Assembly: GCA_036378675.1 (NCBI GenBank) | Contig: DASUWA010000019.1 | Span: forward strand, 1 to 64,000 | From: Acidimicrobiales bacterium | Lineage (GTDB): Bacteria; Actinomycetota; Acidimicrobiia; Acidimicrobiales; Palsa-688 | Reading direction: 5' to 3' | DNA: 64,000 nt | Shown: piece after piece, positions 26,766 through 35,766 of the stretch | Layout of the letters: every line of letters begins with the position of its first letter | Numbering within the stretch: position 1 is the first letter of the stretch | Notes under the pieces: generated by a model | The model's database searches: none | Told to the model about the DNA's origin: nothing | What the model saw: the letters and a program-made list of their open reading frames with translations, nothing else | Made by a program: the position numbers and the translations under genes

Positions 26766-27839
26766 GTGAACGTCGTGGAAGCACTGCATCTTCCCGGCCT
26801 GGAAGACGGCCTCAACCGGGTCGAGAACGCTCTGGCCGGCGCTACCGCGGCGGAAGATCCGTTTTTGTCCGAAGTAGCAGGTCACCTGGTCGCCGCCGGC
26901 GGAAAACGGCTCCGCCCCGCGCTGGTCGTGGCCGTCGCCCAGGCCTGCGCAGCCGCGGCCGGCGACCCGGCCGCTCACGGCACCGTCGGCTCCGGCGACG
27001 GCGTAGGAATCGGCACGGTGGACGGCATCGGGGGTGTCACCGAGGACGTGATCCAGGGCGCCGTCGCGGTGGAACTGGTCCATCTCGGCTCTCTTTACCA
27101 CGACGACGTCATGGACGACGCCGAGCACCGCCGGGGAGTCGAGAGCGTCAATGCCCGCTGGGGGAACCTCGTGGCGATCCTCGCCGGCGACTTCCTCCTG
27201 GCCCGTGCGTCGGAGATAGCCGCGTCGCTCGGAACGGAGGTGGCCGCCCTGCTCGCCCGCACCATCGGCCAGCTGTGTGAGGGCGAGGTCACCCAGCTCC
27301 GGCACGCGTTCGATCCTGGTCGCCCTGAGGATTCGTACCTGGCCTCGATCAGCGGGAAGACGGCTTCGCTGATGGCGACATCCGCCCGGATCGGTGGGCT
27401 GGCTTCGAAAGCTCCCCGCCCGTGGGTCGAGGCGGTGACCACGTATGGCCACTGTGTCGGGATGGCCTTCCAGATCTGGGACGACGTCCGGGACGTGGTG
27501 TCTTCCGAGGAGGAGCTCGGCAAGCCGTCGGGCCATGACATGGTCGAGGGGACTTACACGCTGCCTGTCCTCAGGGCACTGTCCGTGCCGGGCGTCGGCG
27601 ACGACCTGCGGGCGCTGCTCGGCGGCCCACTCGACGGCCCGAGCCGGGAAAAAGCGCGCAACCTCGTGCTGTCGACCGACGCGGTCCGGTCCTCCCTCGG
27701 CGTCGCCCGCAGGTGGGCGGAAAGGGCGAATTCCTCGTTGGACCCGATGCGCGGCGCGGCGAGCCCCAGGGCAAAGGAGACCCTCGAGATTCTTGGTGGG
27801 GTGGGTTTCCGGCTACTAGACGAGTTGGAGCTCGCATAA
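26766..27839 (+). CDS. Polyprenyl diphosphate synthase
   Basis: This 357-residue trans-prenyltransferase elongates allylic diphosphates with IPP. The first Asp-rich motif DDVMDDA is near residue 117 and the second reads DDVRD near 238; GGKRLRP near residue 46 binds IPP. It starts at a GTG. Product chain length cannot be read with confidence; a menaquinone side chain precursor (heptaprenyl to nonaprenyl) is likely. A Gly/Asp-rich insertion (HGTVGSGDGVGIGTVDG) near residue 71 is unusual. It uses precursors made by the nearby IspD/IspF pathway. Confidence 0.9.
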   Translation: MNVVEALHLPGLEDGLNRVENALAGATAAEDPFLSEVAGHLVAAGGKRLRPALVVAVAQACAAAAGDPAAHGTVGSGDGVGIGTVDGIGGVTEDVIQGAVAVELVHLGSLYHDDVMDDAEHRRGVESVNARWGNLVAILAGDFLLARASEIAASLGTEVAALLARTIGQLCEGEVTQLRHAFDPGRPEDSYLASISGKTASLMATSARIGGLASKAPRPWVEAVTTYGHCVGMAFQIWDDVRDVVSSEEELGKPSGHDMVEGTYTLPVLRALSVPGVGDDLRALLGGPLDGPSREKARNLVLSTDAVRSSLGVARRWAERANSSLDPMRGAASPRAKETLEILGGVGFRLLDELELA

Positions 27840-27857
27840 CCGCACAGCCGGTGGGGC

Positions 27858-29264
27858 CTACTCCTGCTCTGGCCTGAGAGTCGGGAAGGCGATCACGTCT
27901 CTGATGGCCTCCGCGCCAGACAGGATCATCACGAGGCGGTCGACGCCGACGCCGAGGCCGCCGGTTGGGGGCAGGCCGTACTCGAGGGCGCGCAGGTAGT
28001 CCTCGTCCACCGCCATCGCCTCGTCGTCGCCGGATGCGCGCACCGCGGCCTGAGCTTCGAAGCGAGCCCGCTGCTCGTCGGGGTCGATCAGCTCGGTGAA
28101 GGCGTTGCCGAGCTCGCGGCCGGCGACGATCGGCTCGAAGCGCTCCGCGTAACCGGGCTTGCTGCGGTGGTCACGAGCGAGAGGTGAAACCTCCTTCGGG
28201 TAGTCCACCACGAAAACAGGTCCCCACAGCTCCGACTCCGTCGTCTTCTCGTAGATCTCGAGCAGCACCTTCCCGGGACCCCAGCCCTCCTGAACCTCGA
28301 CCCCGGCGACCTCAGACGCGATCCTCCGGAGCTCGCCGAGCGGCGTGTCGAGATCGACCTCGACGCCGGCGTGTTCGGCGATCAGCTCGGTCATGGTCGC
28401 GCGGCGCCACGGCGCGGCCAGCTCCAACGGGCGGCCCGCGTAGGTGAGCGACGTGGTTCCCAACAGCTCCTTGGCTACCCCGGACACCATCTCCTCGACG
28501 ATCGTCATCATATCGGTGTAGTCCGCGTACGCCTGGTAGAGCTCGAGCATCGTGAACTCGGGGTTGTGCCGAGGCGACAGGCCCTCGTTGCGGAAGACGC
28601 GCGCGATCTCGAAAACCTTCTCGAAGCCCCCGACCACGAGGCGCTTCAGGTAGAGCTCCGGAGCGATCCGCAGATAGAGATCGATGTCCAACGCGTTGTG
28701 GTGGGTCACGAAGGGCCTTGCCAGCGCGCCGCCCGGAATCGGATGGAAGACCGGAGTCTCGACCTCTAGGAACCCGCGGTCCTCCAACCACCTGCGAATC
28801 CACGAGATCGTCCGGCTGCGAAGAAGAAGAGTCGCCCGCGAATCCTCGTTCGCCCACAGGTCTGCGTAGCGCTGCCGGTAGCGGATGTCCACGTGGGAGA
28901 TCCCGCGCCACTTGTCGCCAAAGCTCCTGCGCGCGTGCGCAAGCAGGACCCAGGAGGCGACCTTGATCGACAGCTCGCCACTTTTTGTCTTGACGACCTC
29001 GCCGGTCGCCCCGATCCAGTCGCCAAGAGACAGGTGAACGAACCCCGGAAAATCCTCGGTCCATTTGGCGCCCGCAAACAACTGGATCGATCCCGAAGAG
29101 TCACGAAGGGTGCCGAAAGCGAGCTTCCCCATCTCCCGCCGCAACATCAGCCTGCCGGCGACGGTCACGACGACCCCCGACTCCGCCGAGGGTTCGAGGT
29201 CCCCGAAGCGAGACGCCAGCTCCGCCGTCGTCGCGTCAGGCTCGAACCGGTAAGGGACGGTCAT
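27858..29264 (-). CDS. lysS: Lysyl-tRNA synthetase, class II
   Basis: This 468-residue enzyme has an N-terminal OB-fold anticodon domain (VVTVAGRLMLRREMGKLAFGTL) and a class II catalytic core with motif 2 FRNEGLSPRHNPEFTMLE near residue 238 and motif 3 GLGVGVDRLVMIL near 441. The ATG at 29264 overlaps the stop of coaX by four bases; the longer open frame upstream is antisense-like and not used. It is the last gene of a co-directional string that includes CoA and NAD biosynthesis. Confidence 0.96.
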   Translation of the reverse strand: MTVPYRFEPDATTAELASRFGDLEPSAESGVVVTVAGRLMLRREMGKLAFGTLRDSSGSIQLFAGAKWTEDFPGFVHLSLGDWIGATGEVVKTKSGELSIKVASWVLLAHARRSFGDKWRGISHVDIRYRQRYADLWANEDSRATLLLRSRTISWIRRWLEDRGFLEVETPVFHPIPGGALARPFVTHHNALDIDLYLRIAPELYLKRLVVGGFEKVFEIARVFRNEGLSPRHNPEFTMLELYQAYADYTDMMTIVEEMVSGVAKELLGTTSLTYAGRPLELAAPWRRATMTELIAEHAGVEVDLDTPLGELRRIASEVAGVEVQEGWGPGKVLLEIYEKTTESELWGPVFVVDYPKEVSPLARDHRSKPGYAERFEPIVAGRELGNAFTELIDPDEQRARFEAQAAVRASGDDEAMAVDEDYLRALEYGLPPTGGLGVGVDRLVMILSGAEAIRDVIAFPTLRPEQE

Positions 29265-30052
29265 CGCTGGTTGCGCCCGTAGATGATCCGGAGGCCGTCG
29301 AGGGTCAGCCATGGATCGTGATGCTCGATCGCCGCCGAATAGGGACCAATTAGGCCGGCGAGCCCACCGGTCGCGACCACCTGGCACGGGCCGAGCTCGT
29401 CCTCGAGGCGCCGGCACAGGCCGTCCACCTGGGCCGCGAAGCCGTAGATGACCCCGGACTGGACCGACTCGACGGTGTTCTTGGCCAGGACGCTGCGCGG
29501 CTCGATGAGCTCGACCCTCGGGAGAAGGGCGGCCCGCGCGAAGAGCGCCTCCAAGGAGATCTCGATTCCGGGGAGGATCACCCCGCCTAGGTACTCGCCG
29601 CGCTCCGACACGACCTCGAACGTTGTCGCGGTGCCGAAGTCGATGACGATCGTCGGCCCTCCGTACCGCTCGAAGGCCGCGACCGCGTCGGCGATGCGGT
29701 CTGCACCGACCTCCTTCGGGTTGTCGTAGTGGATCGGCATGCCGGTGCGGACGCCGGGCTCGACGATCACGGTGTTGACCTTGAACCACTTGTCGGCCAT
29801 CTCGCGCATCGCGGTCCGCAGTCGCGGCACGACCGACGCCACCGCCATCCCGGTAATCACCTCTTCCGGGTCGAGGCCGCGAAGCTGGAACAGCTGGTCG
29901 ATCAAAAGGGCCAGCTCGTCCGCAGTTCGGTTCGCGACGGTCGCAACCCGCCAGTGGTACATGAGCTCGGGCCCGCTGCCGGCCGGCCCGTCGCCCGGAC
30001 CGAAGAGCCCGACCACCGTCTGGGTGTTCCCCACGTCGATCGCTACCAGCAA
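29261..30052 (-). CDS. coaX: Type III pantothenate kinase
   Basis: This 263-residue kinase catalyses the first step of CoA synthesis. The phosphate-binding AIDVGNTQTVVGLF is at residues 4-17, the family PKEVGADRIADAVAA near 111, and IDFGTATTF near 132. It lies with panC and panD, which make the substrate pantothenate, so one string covers aspartate/pantoate to phosphopantothenate. It is coupled to lysS by ATGA and is 4 bp from nadC. Confidence 0.96.
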   Translation of the reverse strand: MLVAIDVGNTQTVVGLFGPGDGPAGSGPELMYHWRVATVANRTADELALLIDQLFQLRGLDPEEVITGMAVASVVPRLRTAMREMADKWFKVNTVIVEPGVRTGMPIHYDNPKEVGADRIADAVAAFERYGGPTIVIDFGTATTFEVVSERGEYLGGVILPGIEISLEALFARAALLPRVELIEPRSVLAKNTVESVQSGVIYGFAAQVDGLCRRLEDELGPCQVVATGGLAGLIGPYSAAIEHHDPWLTLDGLRIIYGRNQR

Positions 30053-30056
30053 GGCC

Positions 30057-30902
30057 TTACCGGTCCAGGTCCAAGCCGATGTCGAGCACCGGCGCAGAAT
30101 GGGTTAGGGCGCCGACCGCGATCAAGTCCGCTCCCGCGGCGACGAACGACTGCACGTTCTCCAGCGTGACTCCTCCCGAAACCTCGATCGGCACGCGACG
30201 GTCGACCAGGGCGACGGCGGCGGCCACCTGGGAGGGATCCATGTTGTCGACGAGTATGACGTCGGCGCCGGCGAGCAAGGCGGTCTTCACCTGATCGAGC
30301 CTGTCGCATTCGACCTCGACCGGGAGGCCCGGCCAGCGCCGGCGGGACTCCTCGACCGCTTCGTTGACCGAGATGCCGGCGAGGTGGTTGTCCTTCACGA
30401 GGATTCCATCGGAGAGCGATGCGCGGTGGTTGACGCCGCCACCGGCCCTCACCGCCGCCTTCTCGAGCGCGCGGAGGCCGGGCGTTGTCTTTCTGGTGTC
30501 GCGGATTCGCCCGGTCGAGCCCGCGGCCTCGACGAAGCTTCGCGTCAGCGTCGCCACTCCCGAGAGATGCCCGAGGAAGTTGAGGGCCGTCCGCTCGGCG
30601 GTCAGAACCGACTGGAGAGGTCCGTCGACCCGCGCGACTGCGCGGCCTGCTTCGAGGCGGTCACCGTCCGATGCCCACCACTCCGCCTTCACGCCGGGGT
30701 CAACCGCGGCGAACGTCTCGATCGCGGCGAGCCGCCCGGCGAGAACTCCGGGGGAGCGCGGCACGATCAGGGCCGAAACAACTGAGCCAGCCGGCAAGAG
30801 GCTCGCGGTGACGTCGCCGAACACACCAAGGTCCTCCGCGAGCGCACGCGCAACGGCCTCCCTGACGGCGGTCGCCGGCGGGTCGAGCCAGGTCGGGGTC
30901 AC
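30057..30902 (-). CDS. nadC: Nicotinate-nucleotide pyrophosphorylase (quinolinate phosphoribosyltransferase)
   Basis: This 281-residue enzyme turns quinolinate and PRPP to nicotinate mononucleotide. RDTRKTTPGLRALEKAAV near residue 135, GGGVNHR near 154, KDNHL near 170 and the C-terminal barrel motif EVSGGVTLENV near 240 are diagnostic. Start is a GTG that overlaps the nadB stop by four bases. NadA, the quinolinate synthase, is not in the window. Confidence 0.96.
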   Translation of the reverse strand: MTPTWLDPPATAVREAVARALAEDLGVFGDVTASLLPAGSVVSALIVPRSPGVLAGRLAAIETFAAVDPGVKAEWWASDGDRLEAGRAVARVDGPLQSVLTAERTALNFLGHLSGVATLTRSFVEAAGSTGRIRDTRKTTPGLRALEKAAVRAGGGVNHRASLSDGILVKDNHLAGISVNEAVEESRRRWPGLPVEVECDRLDQVKTALLAGADVILVDNMDPSQVAAAVALVDRRVPIEVSGGVTLENVQSFVAAGADLIAVGALTHSAPVLDIGLDLDR

Positions 30903-32494
30903 TGAAGAAACCTATGGGAAAAAGCTTCGGACGTCGCCGGGAAATCGCTCCTGCGATGACCGCCACGCGATTCCTCACGGGCGGACGCCGCACAGACGAG
31001 AGCGCGCGCAACTACCAGCAGATTCTCGAGCTCGCCCGGCGGAACACCGGTGGTCGCGATATCGCTTACGACCGCGCCGGCCGCTTCGAGCGATGCGGCG
31101 TCGCGAACCACGCCCGCGCCGGCGGACATCGCGCGTTGAAGCCGCTCGCGAGACTTGGTCACGTCGACGGTTTCGTCCGGCACGACACGAATGGCGGGAA
31201 TGTTGTTGACCAGCTTGTATAGCGGAATGACGCCGGGGTCCGTGCGGCCGGGTGTGAGCAGTGGCTGAAGGGCGCCTGTCGCGCTGGGTCGGTCTTTGTC
31301 CGAAAGAATCGCCTCGACAACGCGTGCGCCGAACACCATCCCCTCCAGGAGCGAGTTCGACGCCAGGCGGTTGGCGCCTTGAACGCCGGTGCACGCGACC
31401 TCGCCGGCGGCCCACAGTCCCGGCAGGGTCGTGGCACCGTCGAGATCGGTGAGCACCCCGCCGCACATGTAATGAGCGGCGGGCGCCACCGGCAACCAGT
31501 CTCGGGGCGGGTCGAGGCCCATCTCGCGTGCCGAAGCGGCAAGAGTCGGGAAGCGGCGCTCGAAGTCCTCGACGGGGCTGACGTCGAGCCACACGTGCTC
31601 GCCGCCCGACTCGCGGATGCGCGCAGCGACCGCCGCAGCCACAACGTCGCGTGGCTGCAACTCGTCGACGAACCGTTTGCCGGCGCTGTCGCGCAACACC
31701 GCGCCCTCGCCGCGTAGCGCTTCGCTCATCAACGGCCGGGGGCCGGCGGTGCGGCCGTGAAGCGCGGTCGGGTGGAACTGGACGAACTCCACATCGGCGA
31801 TCGGGACTCCGGCCCGCATCGCCATCGCCAGCCCATCGCCGGTCGACTGCACAGGGTTGGTCGTTACCGAGAACAGCTGCCCCGCGCCGCCGCTGGCCAG
31901 GAGAACGTTCGAGGCCCGCAGCTCGACCCGCCTGCCGTCCGGACCGGTTGCGACGATCCCCTTGCACCGCCCGCCTTCGACGATGAGGTCATGAGCGAAG
32001 TAACCCTCCCACAGCCTGGTGGCGGTGGATCGGGCGGCTTCAACGAGGGTGCGCTCGACTTCGGCTCCCGTCGCCGCACCGCCGGCGTGCACCACACGCG
32101 CAGCCGAGTGGCCCCCTTCACGGGAGAGTGTCCAGACCCCTGACTCGTTCCTGTCGAACTGAGCGCCGAGAGCGGCCAGCTCGCGGACTCTCGCCGGACC
32201 CTCCGCGACGAGGATCTCCACCGCGCCGCGATCGCACAACCCGGCACCAGCCTTGAAAGTGTCCTCGGCATGAAGCGCGAACGAGTCGCCCGGATGCTGG
32301 ACGTCGGCTTCGTTGCGGTGCAGGACCGCCGCCACACCCCCTTGCGCCCACTGCGTCGCCGAATCCGAAAGCGCGCCTTTCGAAACGACGCCGACTCTGA
32401 GTCCGGTGTCAGCCGCTTCAGCTGCCCTCGCAGTCGCGGAAAGGCCGGCGACGCCACTGCCGACGACGAGAAGGTCGACGGCGTGCTCGCTCAA
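30899..32494 (-). CDS. nadB: L-aspartate oxidase
   Basis: This 531-residue flavoprotein oxidises aspartate to iminoaspartate for NAD synthesis. The FAD motif [11 protein letters not shown] lies at residues 8-18, with the substrate-site HPTALHG near 240 and RGEGAVLRD near 260. The TTG at 32494 is chosen, because it overlaps the panD stop in TTGA and begins [13 protein letters not shown]; a start at 32596 would read through the repetitive panD tail. Coupling to nadC places two NAD pathway steps together. Confidence 0.93.
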   Translation of the reverse strand: MSEHAVDLLVVGSGVAGLSATARAAEAADTGLRVGVVSKGALSDSATQWAQGGVAAVLHRNEADVQHPGDSFALHAEDTFKAGAGLCDRGAVEILVAEGPARVRELAALGAQFDRNESGVWTLSREGGHSAARVVHAGGAATGAEVERTLVEAARSTATRLWEGYFAHDLIVEGGRCKGIVATGPDGRRVELRASNVLLASGGAGQLFSVTTNPVQSTGDGLAMAMRAGVPIADVEFVQFHPTALHGRTAGPRPLMSEALRGEGAVLRDSAGKRFVDELQPRDVVAAAVAARIRESGGEHVWLDVSPVEDFERRFPTLAASAREMGLDPPRDWLPVAPAAHYMCGGVLTDLDGATTLPGLWAAGEVACTGVQGANRLASNSLLEGMVFGARVVEAILSDKDRPSATGALQPLLTPGRTDPGVIPLYKLVNNIPAIRVVPDETVDVTKSRERLQRAMSAGAGVVRDAASLEAAGAVVSDIATTGVPPGELENLLVVARALVCAASAREESRGGHRRSDFPATSEAFSHRFLQ

Positions 32495-32919
32495 TGACGA
32501 GTCGCGTGCAGCGGTTGCAACGGTTGCCGCGGTCGCAGCGGTTGTAGCGCCGCTGCGGCCCGGGCGGCCTCTTCGGGGGGGATCACGTTGTTCCATTGGT
32601 CTACGTGGACCACGGTAGGCGAGTGTCCCTCCAATTCAGCCTGTTCGTAGTCGGCGTAGGTGATCACGATCACCTTGTCGCCCACGTGAACAAGCCGGGC
32701 GGCGGCTCCGTTCAGGCACACCTGACCGGGCTGGCCGGTGATGGCGTAGGTTTCGAAACGGGCACCGTTGTCGATGTCGAGCACCGCGACCTGCTCGTGT
32801 TCGAGGATGTCGGCGGCGGCCATCAGCTCGGGGTCGAGGCTGATCGAGCCGATGTAGTTGAGGTCGGCCTCGGTCACGGTGGCCCGGTGGATCTTGGACT
32901 TCAGCATGCGGCGGCGCAC
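32491..32919 (-). CDS. panD: Aspartate 1-decarboxylase precursor
   Basis: This 142-residue pyruvoyl enzyme makes beta-alanine. The self-cleavage site Gly-Ser lies in YIGSISLD near residue 25, and the core begins [17 protein letters not shown]. The protein has a C-terminal extension from about residue 117 rich in Ala, Gln, Pro, Leu and Arg ([11 protein letters not shown]), encoded by a degenerate 9-bp repeat. The start may be the ATG at residue 5. Beta-alanine goes to PanC just upstream. Actinobacterial PanD often has such a tail. Confidence 0.95.
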   Translation of the reverse strand: MRRRMLKSKIHRATVTEADLNYIGSISLDPELMAAADILEHEQVAVLDIDNGARFETYAITGQPGQVCLNGAAARLVHVGDKVIVITYADYEQAELEGHSPTVVHVDQWNNVIPPEEAARAAAALQPLRPRQPLQPLHATRH

Positions 32920-32941
32920 GATGGTGGTCTCCTGTCGGGTT

Positions 32942-33811
32942 CTACGCGGCCGCCGAAGGCGGCGTTGCGGGGACGTTGTCGATCAGGCGGGCCCGGCCGA
33001 TTCGGGCTGCCATAAGCAGGCGGACTTCGCCGGTGATCCTCGCCGGACGCTCCAACGTCTCCGGGTCGGCGACTGCCGCGTAGTCAAGTTGAAAAAGGGG
33101 CTGGCGTTGGAGTGATTCCGCCATCGACTTCTCGACCAGGTCGGGGTCGTCGAGTCCGTCGCCTTCGACTGCTCGTTTTCCGGCGAGTAGCGCGTAGAAG
33201 AGGTGAGGTGCCGCTTCGCGTTCAGCGGCGCTGAGGTAGGCGTTCCGGCTCGACAGGGCGAGCCCGTCGGTTTCGCGCACGGTGGGGCAAGCGACGATAT
33301 CGACGGGGAGAGACAGGTCGGTGACCATGCGGCGCACCACGACCAGCTGCTGGAAGTCTTTCTCGCCGAAGTAGGCGAAGCACGACCCGGTCAGGGAGAA
33401 CAGCTTCGCCACGATCGTCGTGACACCGTTGAAATGCCCCGGGCGGGACGCTCCCTCGAGCCCTTCGGTGAATCCCTCGACCGTGACCGTCGTCGCCGGC
33501 GGTTCCGGCCACATCTCCTCGACGCTCGGCGCGAAGACGAGCGCGGCGCCGGCCTCCTCGGCCAGCTCGCAGTCACGCTGGATGTCGCGCGGGTAGGCGG
33601 CGAGATCCTCGCCGGCGCCGAACTGGAGCGGGTTCACGTAGTCGGTGACCCCGACGACGTCGCATTCCGCGGCGGCCCGGCGGATCAGGGACATATGGCC
33701 GGCGTGCAGGGCGCCCATGGTCGGCACCAAGCCGACCTGCTGCCCCTTGCCGCGGCACGCATCCAGACGGGTGCGCCAGTCGGCGGCCTTCTCTATGAGC
33801 TCGAGGGTCAA
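32942..33811 (-). CDS. panC: Pantothenate synthetase
   Basis: This 289-residue adenylate-forming ligase joins pantoate and beta-alanine. [16 protein letters not shown] is near residues 28-43, FGEKDFQQ near 147 and LSSRNAYLS near 186. The TTG at 33811 is chosen for its GAGGAGA site and because it puts the ATP motif at the usual distance from the N-terminus; a GTG at 33844 would add 11 residues. It starts the panC-panD-nadB-nadC-coaX-lysS string. PanB is not in the window. Confidence 0.94.
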   Translation of the reverse strand: MTLELIEKAADWRTRLDACRGKGQQVGLVPTMGALHAGHMSLIRRAAAECDVVGVTDYVNPLQFGAGEDLAAYPRDIQRDCELAEEAGAALVFAPSVEEMWPEPPATTVTVEGFTEGLEGASRPGHFNGVTTIVAKLFSLTGSCFAYFGEKDFQQLVVVRRMVTDLSLPVDIVACPTVRETDGLALSSRNAYLSAAEREAAPHLFYALLAGKRAVEGDGLDDPDLVEKSMAESLQRQPLFQLDYAAVADPETLERPARITGEVRLLMAARIGRARLIDNVPATPPSAAA

Positions 33812-34229
33812 TCTCTCCTCACTGACGTTCCGGCCCCGTACCAACGGGTGCCGTTCGTGTTTTGACTAGATCCTAGCTGGTCGGGGCGGTAGGGGCGCAG
33901 CGCCGGCGGTGGTTGGGTGTGGCGGCGGCGGAGGCGCCGGCGGCGGTTGGGCTCTCTTGTCTCTTGTTCGTCTCGTTCGCGGCCGGCGATTTTTTCGGTA
34001 CATCTCGCATCTGGGGGACGAGTGGAACCTCAACCTTCAAATTTGCACCGCAAAACCAGAATGTCCCACAGAAAGTGCGACCCGGGAGGCGGTAGGCCGA
34101 GCGGTAAACAAGGGGCCTGGGCGTGACTATCGCGTTTGGGTGTGAAAACAAGCAGCTGAGCGCGCATATCCACTCCCGAACTGCAAGGCCACCCTCCGCA
34201 CGCGTGCCTTCTTGCGCAAAGAGCGTGAG
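33812..34229. other. 418-bp gap between panC and folK with no recognised gene
   Basis: Several short overlapping open frames exist on both strands, none with a recognisable product or good ribosome site. A GGCCGAGCGGTAAAC stretch near 34098 resembles a tRNA-Ser/Leu D-arm, but no anticodon or T-arm follows. GCACGCGTGC near 34197 is a 10-bp palindrome. The panC promoter must lie here. Confidence 0.5.
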
Positions 34230-34808
34230 CTAGAGGTTCCCCGCCGGCCGGACGCCCCTGGCGAGGTCGGATGTCAGCCGCCCGATGATCAGCTCCGGCG
34301 CGAGGTCGCCAAGGGGCACCAGCACAAACCCTCGCTCCCACATCCTGGGGTGCGGTACGACAAGGTCGGGCTCGTCGACGACTTCGTCTCCGACCAGGAG
34401 CACATCGACGTCGAGCGTGCGCGGGCCCCACCTCTCCAGGCGCACCCGGTGCGCAGCTGCTTCGGCCGCCTGGGCGGCGACGAGGAGCTCACGCGGTGTG
34501 AATCTGGTGGCCAGCTCAACCACGCAGTTGAGGTAGGCGCCTTGGCCGGGAGGCCCACCGATCGGGTCGGTCTCGTAGAGCGGCGAGACGGCAGCGACGT
34601 CTGGGAGCCGTTTCACTCCGCCGGCGAGGTAGGCGCGCCGGTCGCCCAGGTTCGATCCGAGGCCGAGGAACGCGCGGGCGACGGGACGGGGCGCGCGACG
34701 GTCCTGGAGGGCGCTCTCTGCGGTCGGCGGAGACGGCGCGTCGCCCGAGGGAGGGTGCGGACGGCGAGAGGAGGGCGCTGGTGGCTCAGGGCGGCGTGGG
34801 TTCGGCAC
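34230..34808 (-). CDS. folK: 2-amino-4-hydroxy-6-hydroxymethyldihydropteridine diphosphokinase
   Basis: This 192-residue enzyme pyrophosphorylates the pterin alcohol before FolP. FLGLGSNLGDRRAYL lies near residue 47, the pterin-binding and ATP segment RWGPRTLDVDVLL near 127, and HPRMWERGFVLVPLGDLAPE near 150. A Pro/Arg-rich N-terminal extension of about 43 residues precedes the core and is probably disordered. It starts at a GTG four bases from the folB stop and ends the folate string. Confidence 0.93.
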   Translation of the reverse strand: MPNPRRPEPPAPSSRRPHPPSGDAPSPPTAESALQDRRAPRPVARAFLGLGSNLGDRRAYLAGGVKRLPDVAAVSPLYETDPIGGPPGQGAYLNCVVELATRFTPRELLVAAQAAEAAAHRVRLERWGPRTLDVDVLLVGDEVVDEPDLVVPHPRMWERGFVLVPLGDLAPELIIGRLTSDLARGVRPAGNL

Positions 34809-34811
34809 GGG

Positions 34812-35207
34812 TCACCGGCCCGGCTGCGCCGGCGGACGACCCGGCTGCGCCGAGCGGCGCACGGTCACTCCGGCCGAAGCCAGATCGACGGGCACGGGCG
34901 GCCGCAGCTTGCGGACAGTGACCGTCACCCCCGAAGCGAGTGGCGCCCCCGCGTCCAGGGCGGCGCCGGCGATCCGTTCGGCGAGGTTCTCGAGAAGGTC
35001 GGAATGGGTTCCGCCGACGACGCCGGCGACTGCTTCCGCAACCGCGCCGTAATCGATCGTGTCCCCAAGCGCGTCAGACCGGCCGGCGTTGGACAGGTCC
35101 ACGTCGAGGTCGAGGTCGACCTCGAAAGGCTGGGATCTGTCCCGTTCCTCCGGCAGGACTCCGTGGGTGCCGAGAATCCTCAAACCGCGCAGCTCGATGC
35201 GGTCCAA
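34812..35207 (-). CDS. folB: Dihydroneopterin aldolase
   Basis: This 131-residue enzyme cleaves dihydroneopterin to the hydroxymethyl pterin. GTHGVLPEERDRSQPFEVDLDL near residues 13-34 holds the conserved Glu, with YGAVAEAVAG near 55 and VTVRKLRPPVP near 97. The TTG at 35207 has an AGGA site and gives the normal length; the frame upstream of it overlaps the preceding gene. The tail is Pro/Gly/Gln-rich. Confidence 0.92.
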   Translation of the reverse strand: MDRIELRGLRILGTHGVLPEERDRSQPFEVDLDLDVDLSNAGRSDALGDTIDYGAVAEAVAGVVGGTHSDLLENLAERIAGAALDAGAPLASGVTVTVRKLRPPVPVDLASAGVTVRRSAQPGRPPAQPGR

Positions 35208-35214
35208 GCGGGTC

Positions 35215-35766
35215 CTAGCTCCCGAGCGGCTGGGCCGCCTGGCCCGGGCCAGGTAGGTCCTGCCCCGGCCCGGGAAGGTTGGGGACCGAGGCGACGAGCT
35301 CACGACCGGGCGGTCCCATCTGCCGTCCGATTATCCGCTCGACCACGGCGATCGCCTGTGGACCGCTCGGGACCATCCCCGACCATCTCAGGTACCCGGC
35401 GACCACTCCCATGAGCCGGTCGCCCAGCTCTTCCTGGTGGATCAGGATGCGCTCTCCCGCCCCGAGCCACTCCCTGACCCTGGTGTACAGCTCGGCCAGC
35501 ACCACGTTCGGATCGTCGTGCGGGCCCAGGGGCACGTGTGACCAGGTGACGCCCAACTCGTCGTAGGCATGAAGGTTGTGCGGTGAAGGCAACAACGACA
35601 CCACCCTCGTGAAGCCCTCCCCCCTCAGCCACAGGATCTCCTCCTGCCTGCGGACCCGCCGGTGGTTTCGCGCGTAGCCGCCGGGCCGCTCACTGATGGC
35701 GAGGCGTCCCTTGATGATCCAAGCGAAGAACCGCGGCTGGATCCCCTTGGCCCACTTTCCTTTCAT
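35215..35766 (-). CDS. Protein-tyrosine-phosphatase-fold protein lacking the catalytic cysteine
   Basis: This 183-residue protein has the pattern of a dual-specificity phosphatase: GFTRVVSLLP near residues 51-60, a central HVPLGPHDDP, and the P-loop region LIHQEELGDR at 108-117. In active enzymes this reads HCxxxxxR; here the Cys position is Gln (Q111), while H110, G115 and R117 are kept. It is therefore probably inactive as a phosphatase and may bind a phosphorylated ligand. The ATG overlaps the folP stop (ATGA), so it belongs to the folate operon. A repeated PGPGQ tail follows. No link to folate synthesis is known to me. Confidence 0.72.
   Translation of the reverse strand: MKGKWAKGIQPRFFAWIIKGRLAISERPGGYARNHRRVRRQEEILWLRGEGFTRVVSLLPSPHNLHAYDELGVTWSHVPLGPHDDPNVVLAELYTRVREWLGAGERILIHQEELGDRLMGVVAGYLRWSGMVPSGPQAIAVVERIIGRQMGPPGRELVASVPNLPGPGQDLPGPGQAAQPLGS

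Noticed and set aside
33873..34151. Small hypothetical proteins in the panC-folK gap
   Set aside because: Several overlapping frames of similar quality on both strands, none with a good start or recognisable pattern.
34090..34200. tRNA-Ser or tRNA-Leu gene
   Set aside because: Only a D-arm-like stretch is present; acceptor stem, anticodon loop and T-arm are missing.
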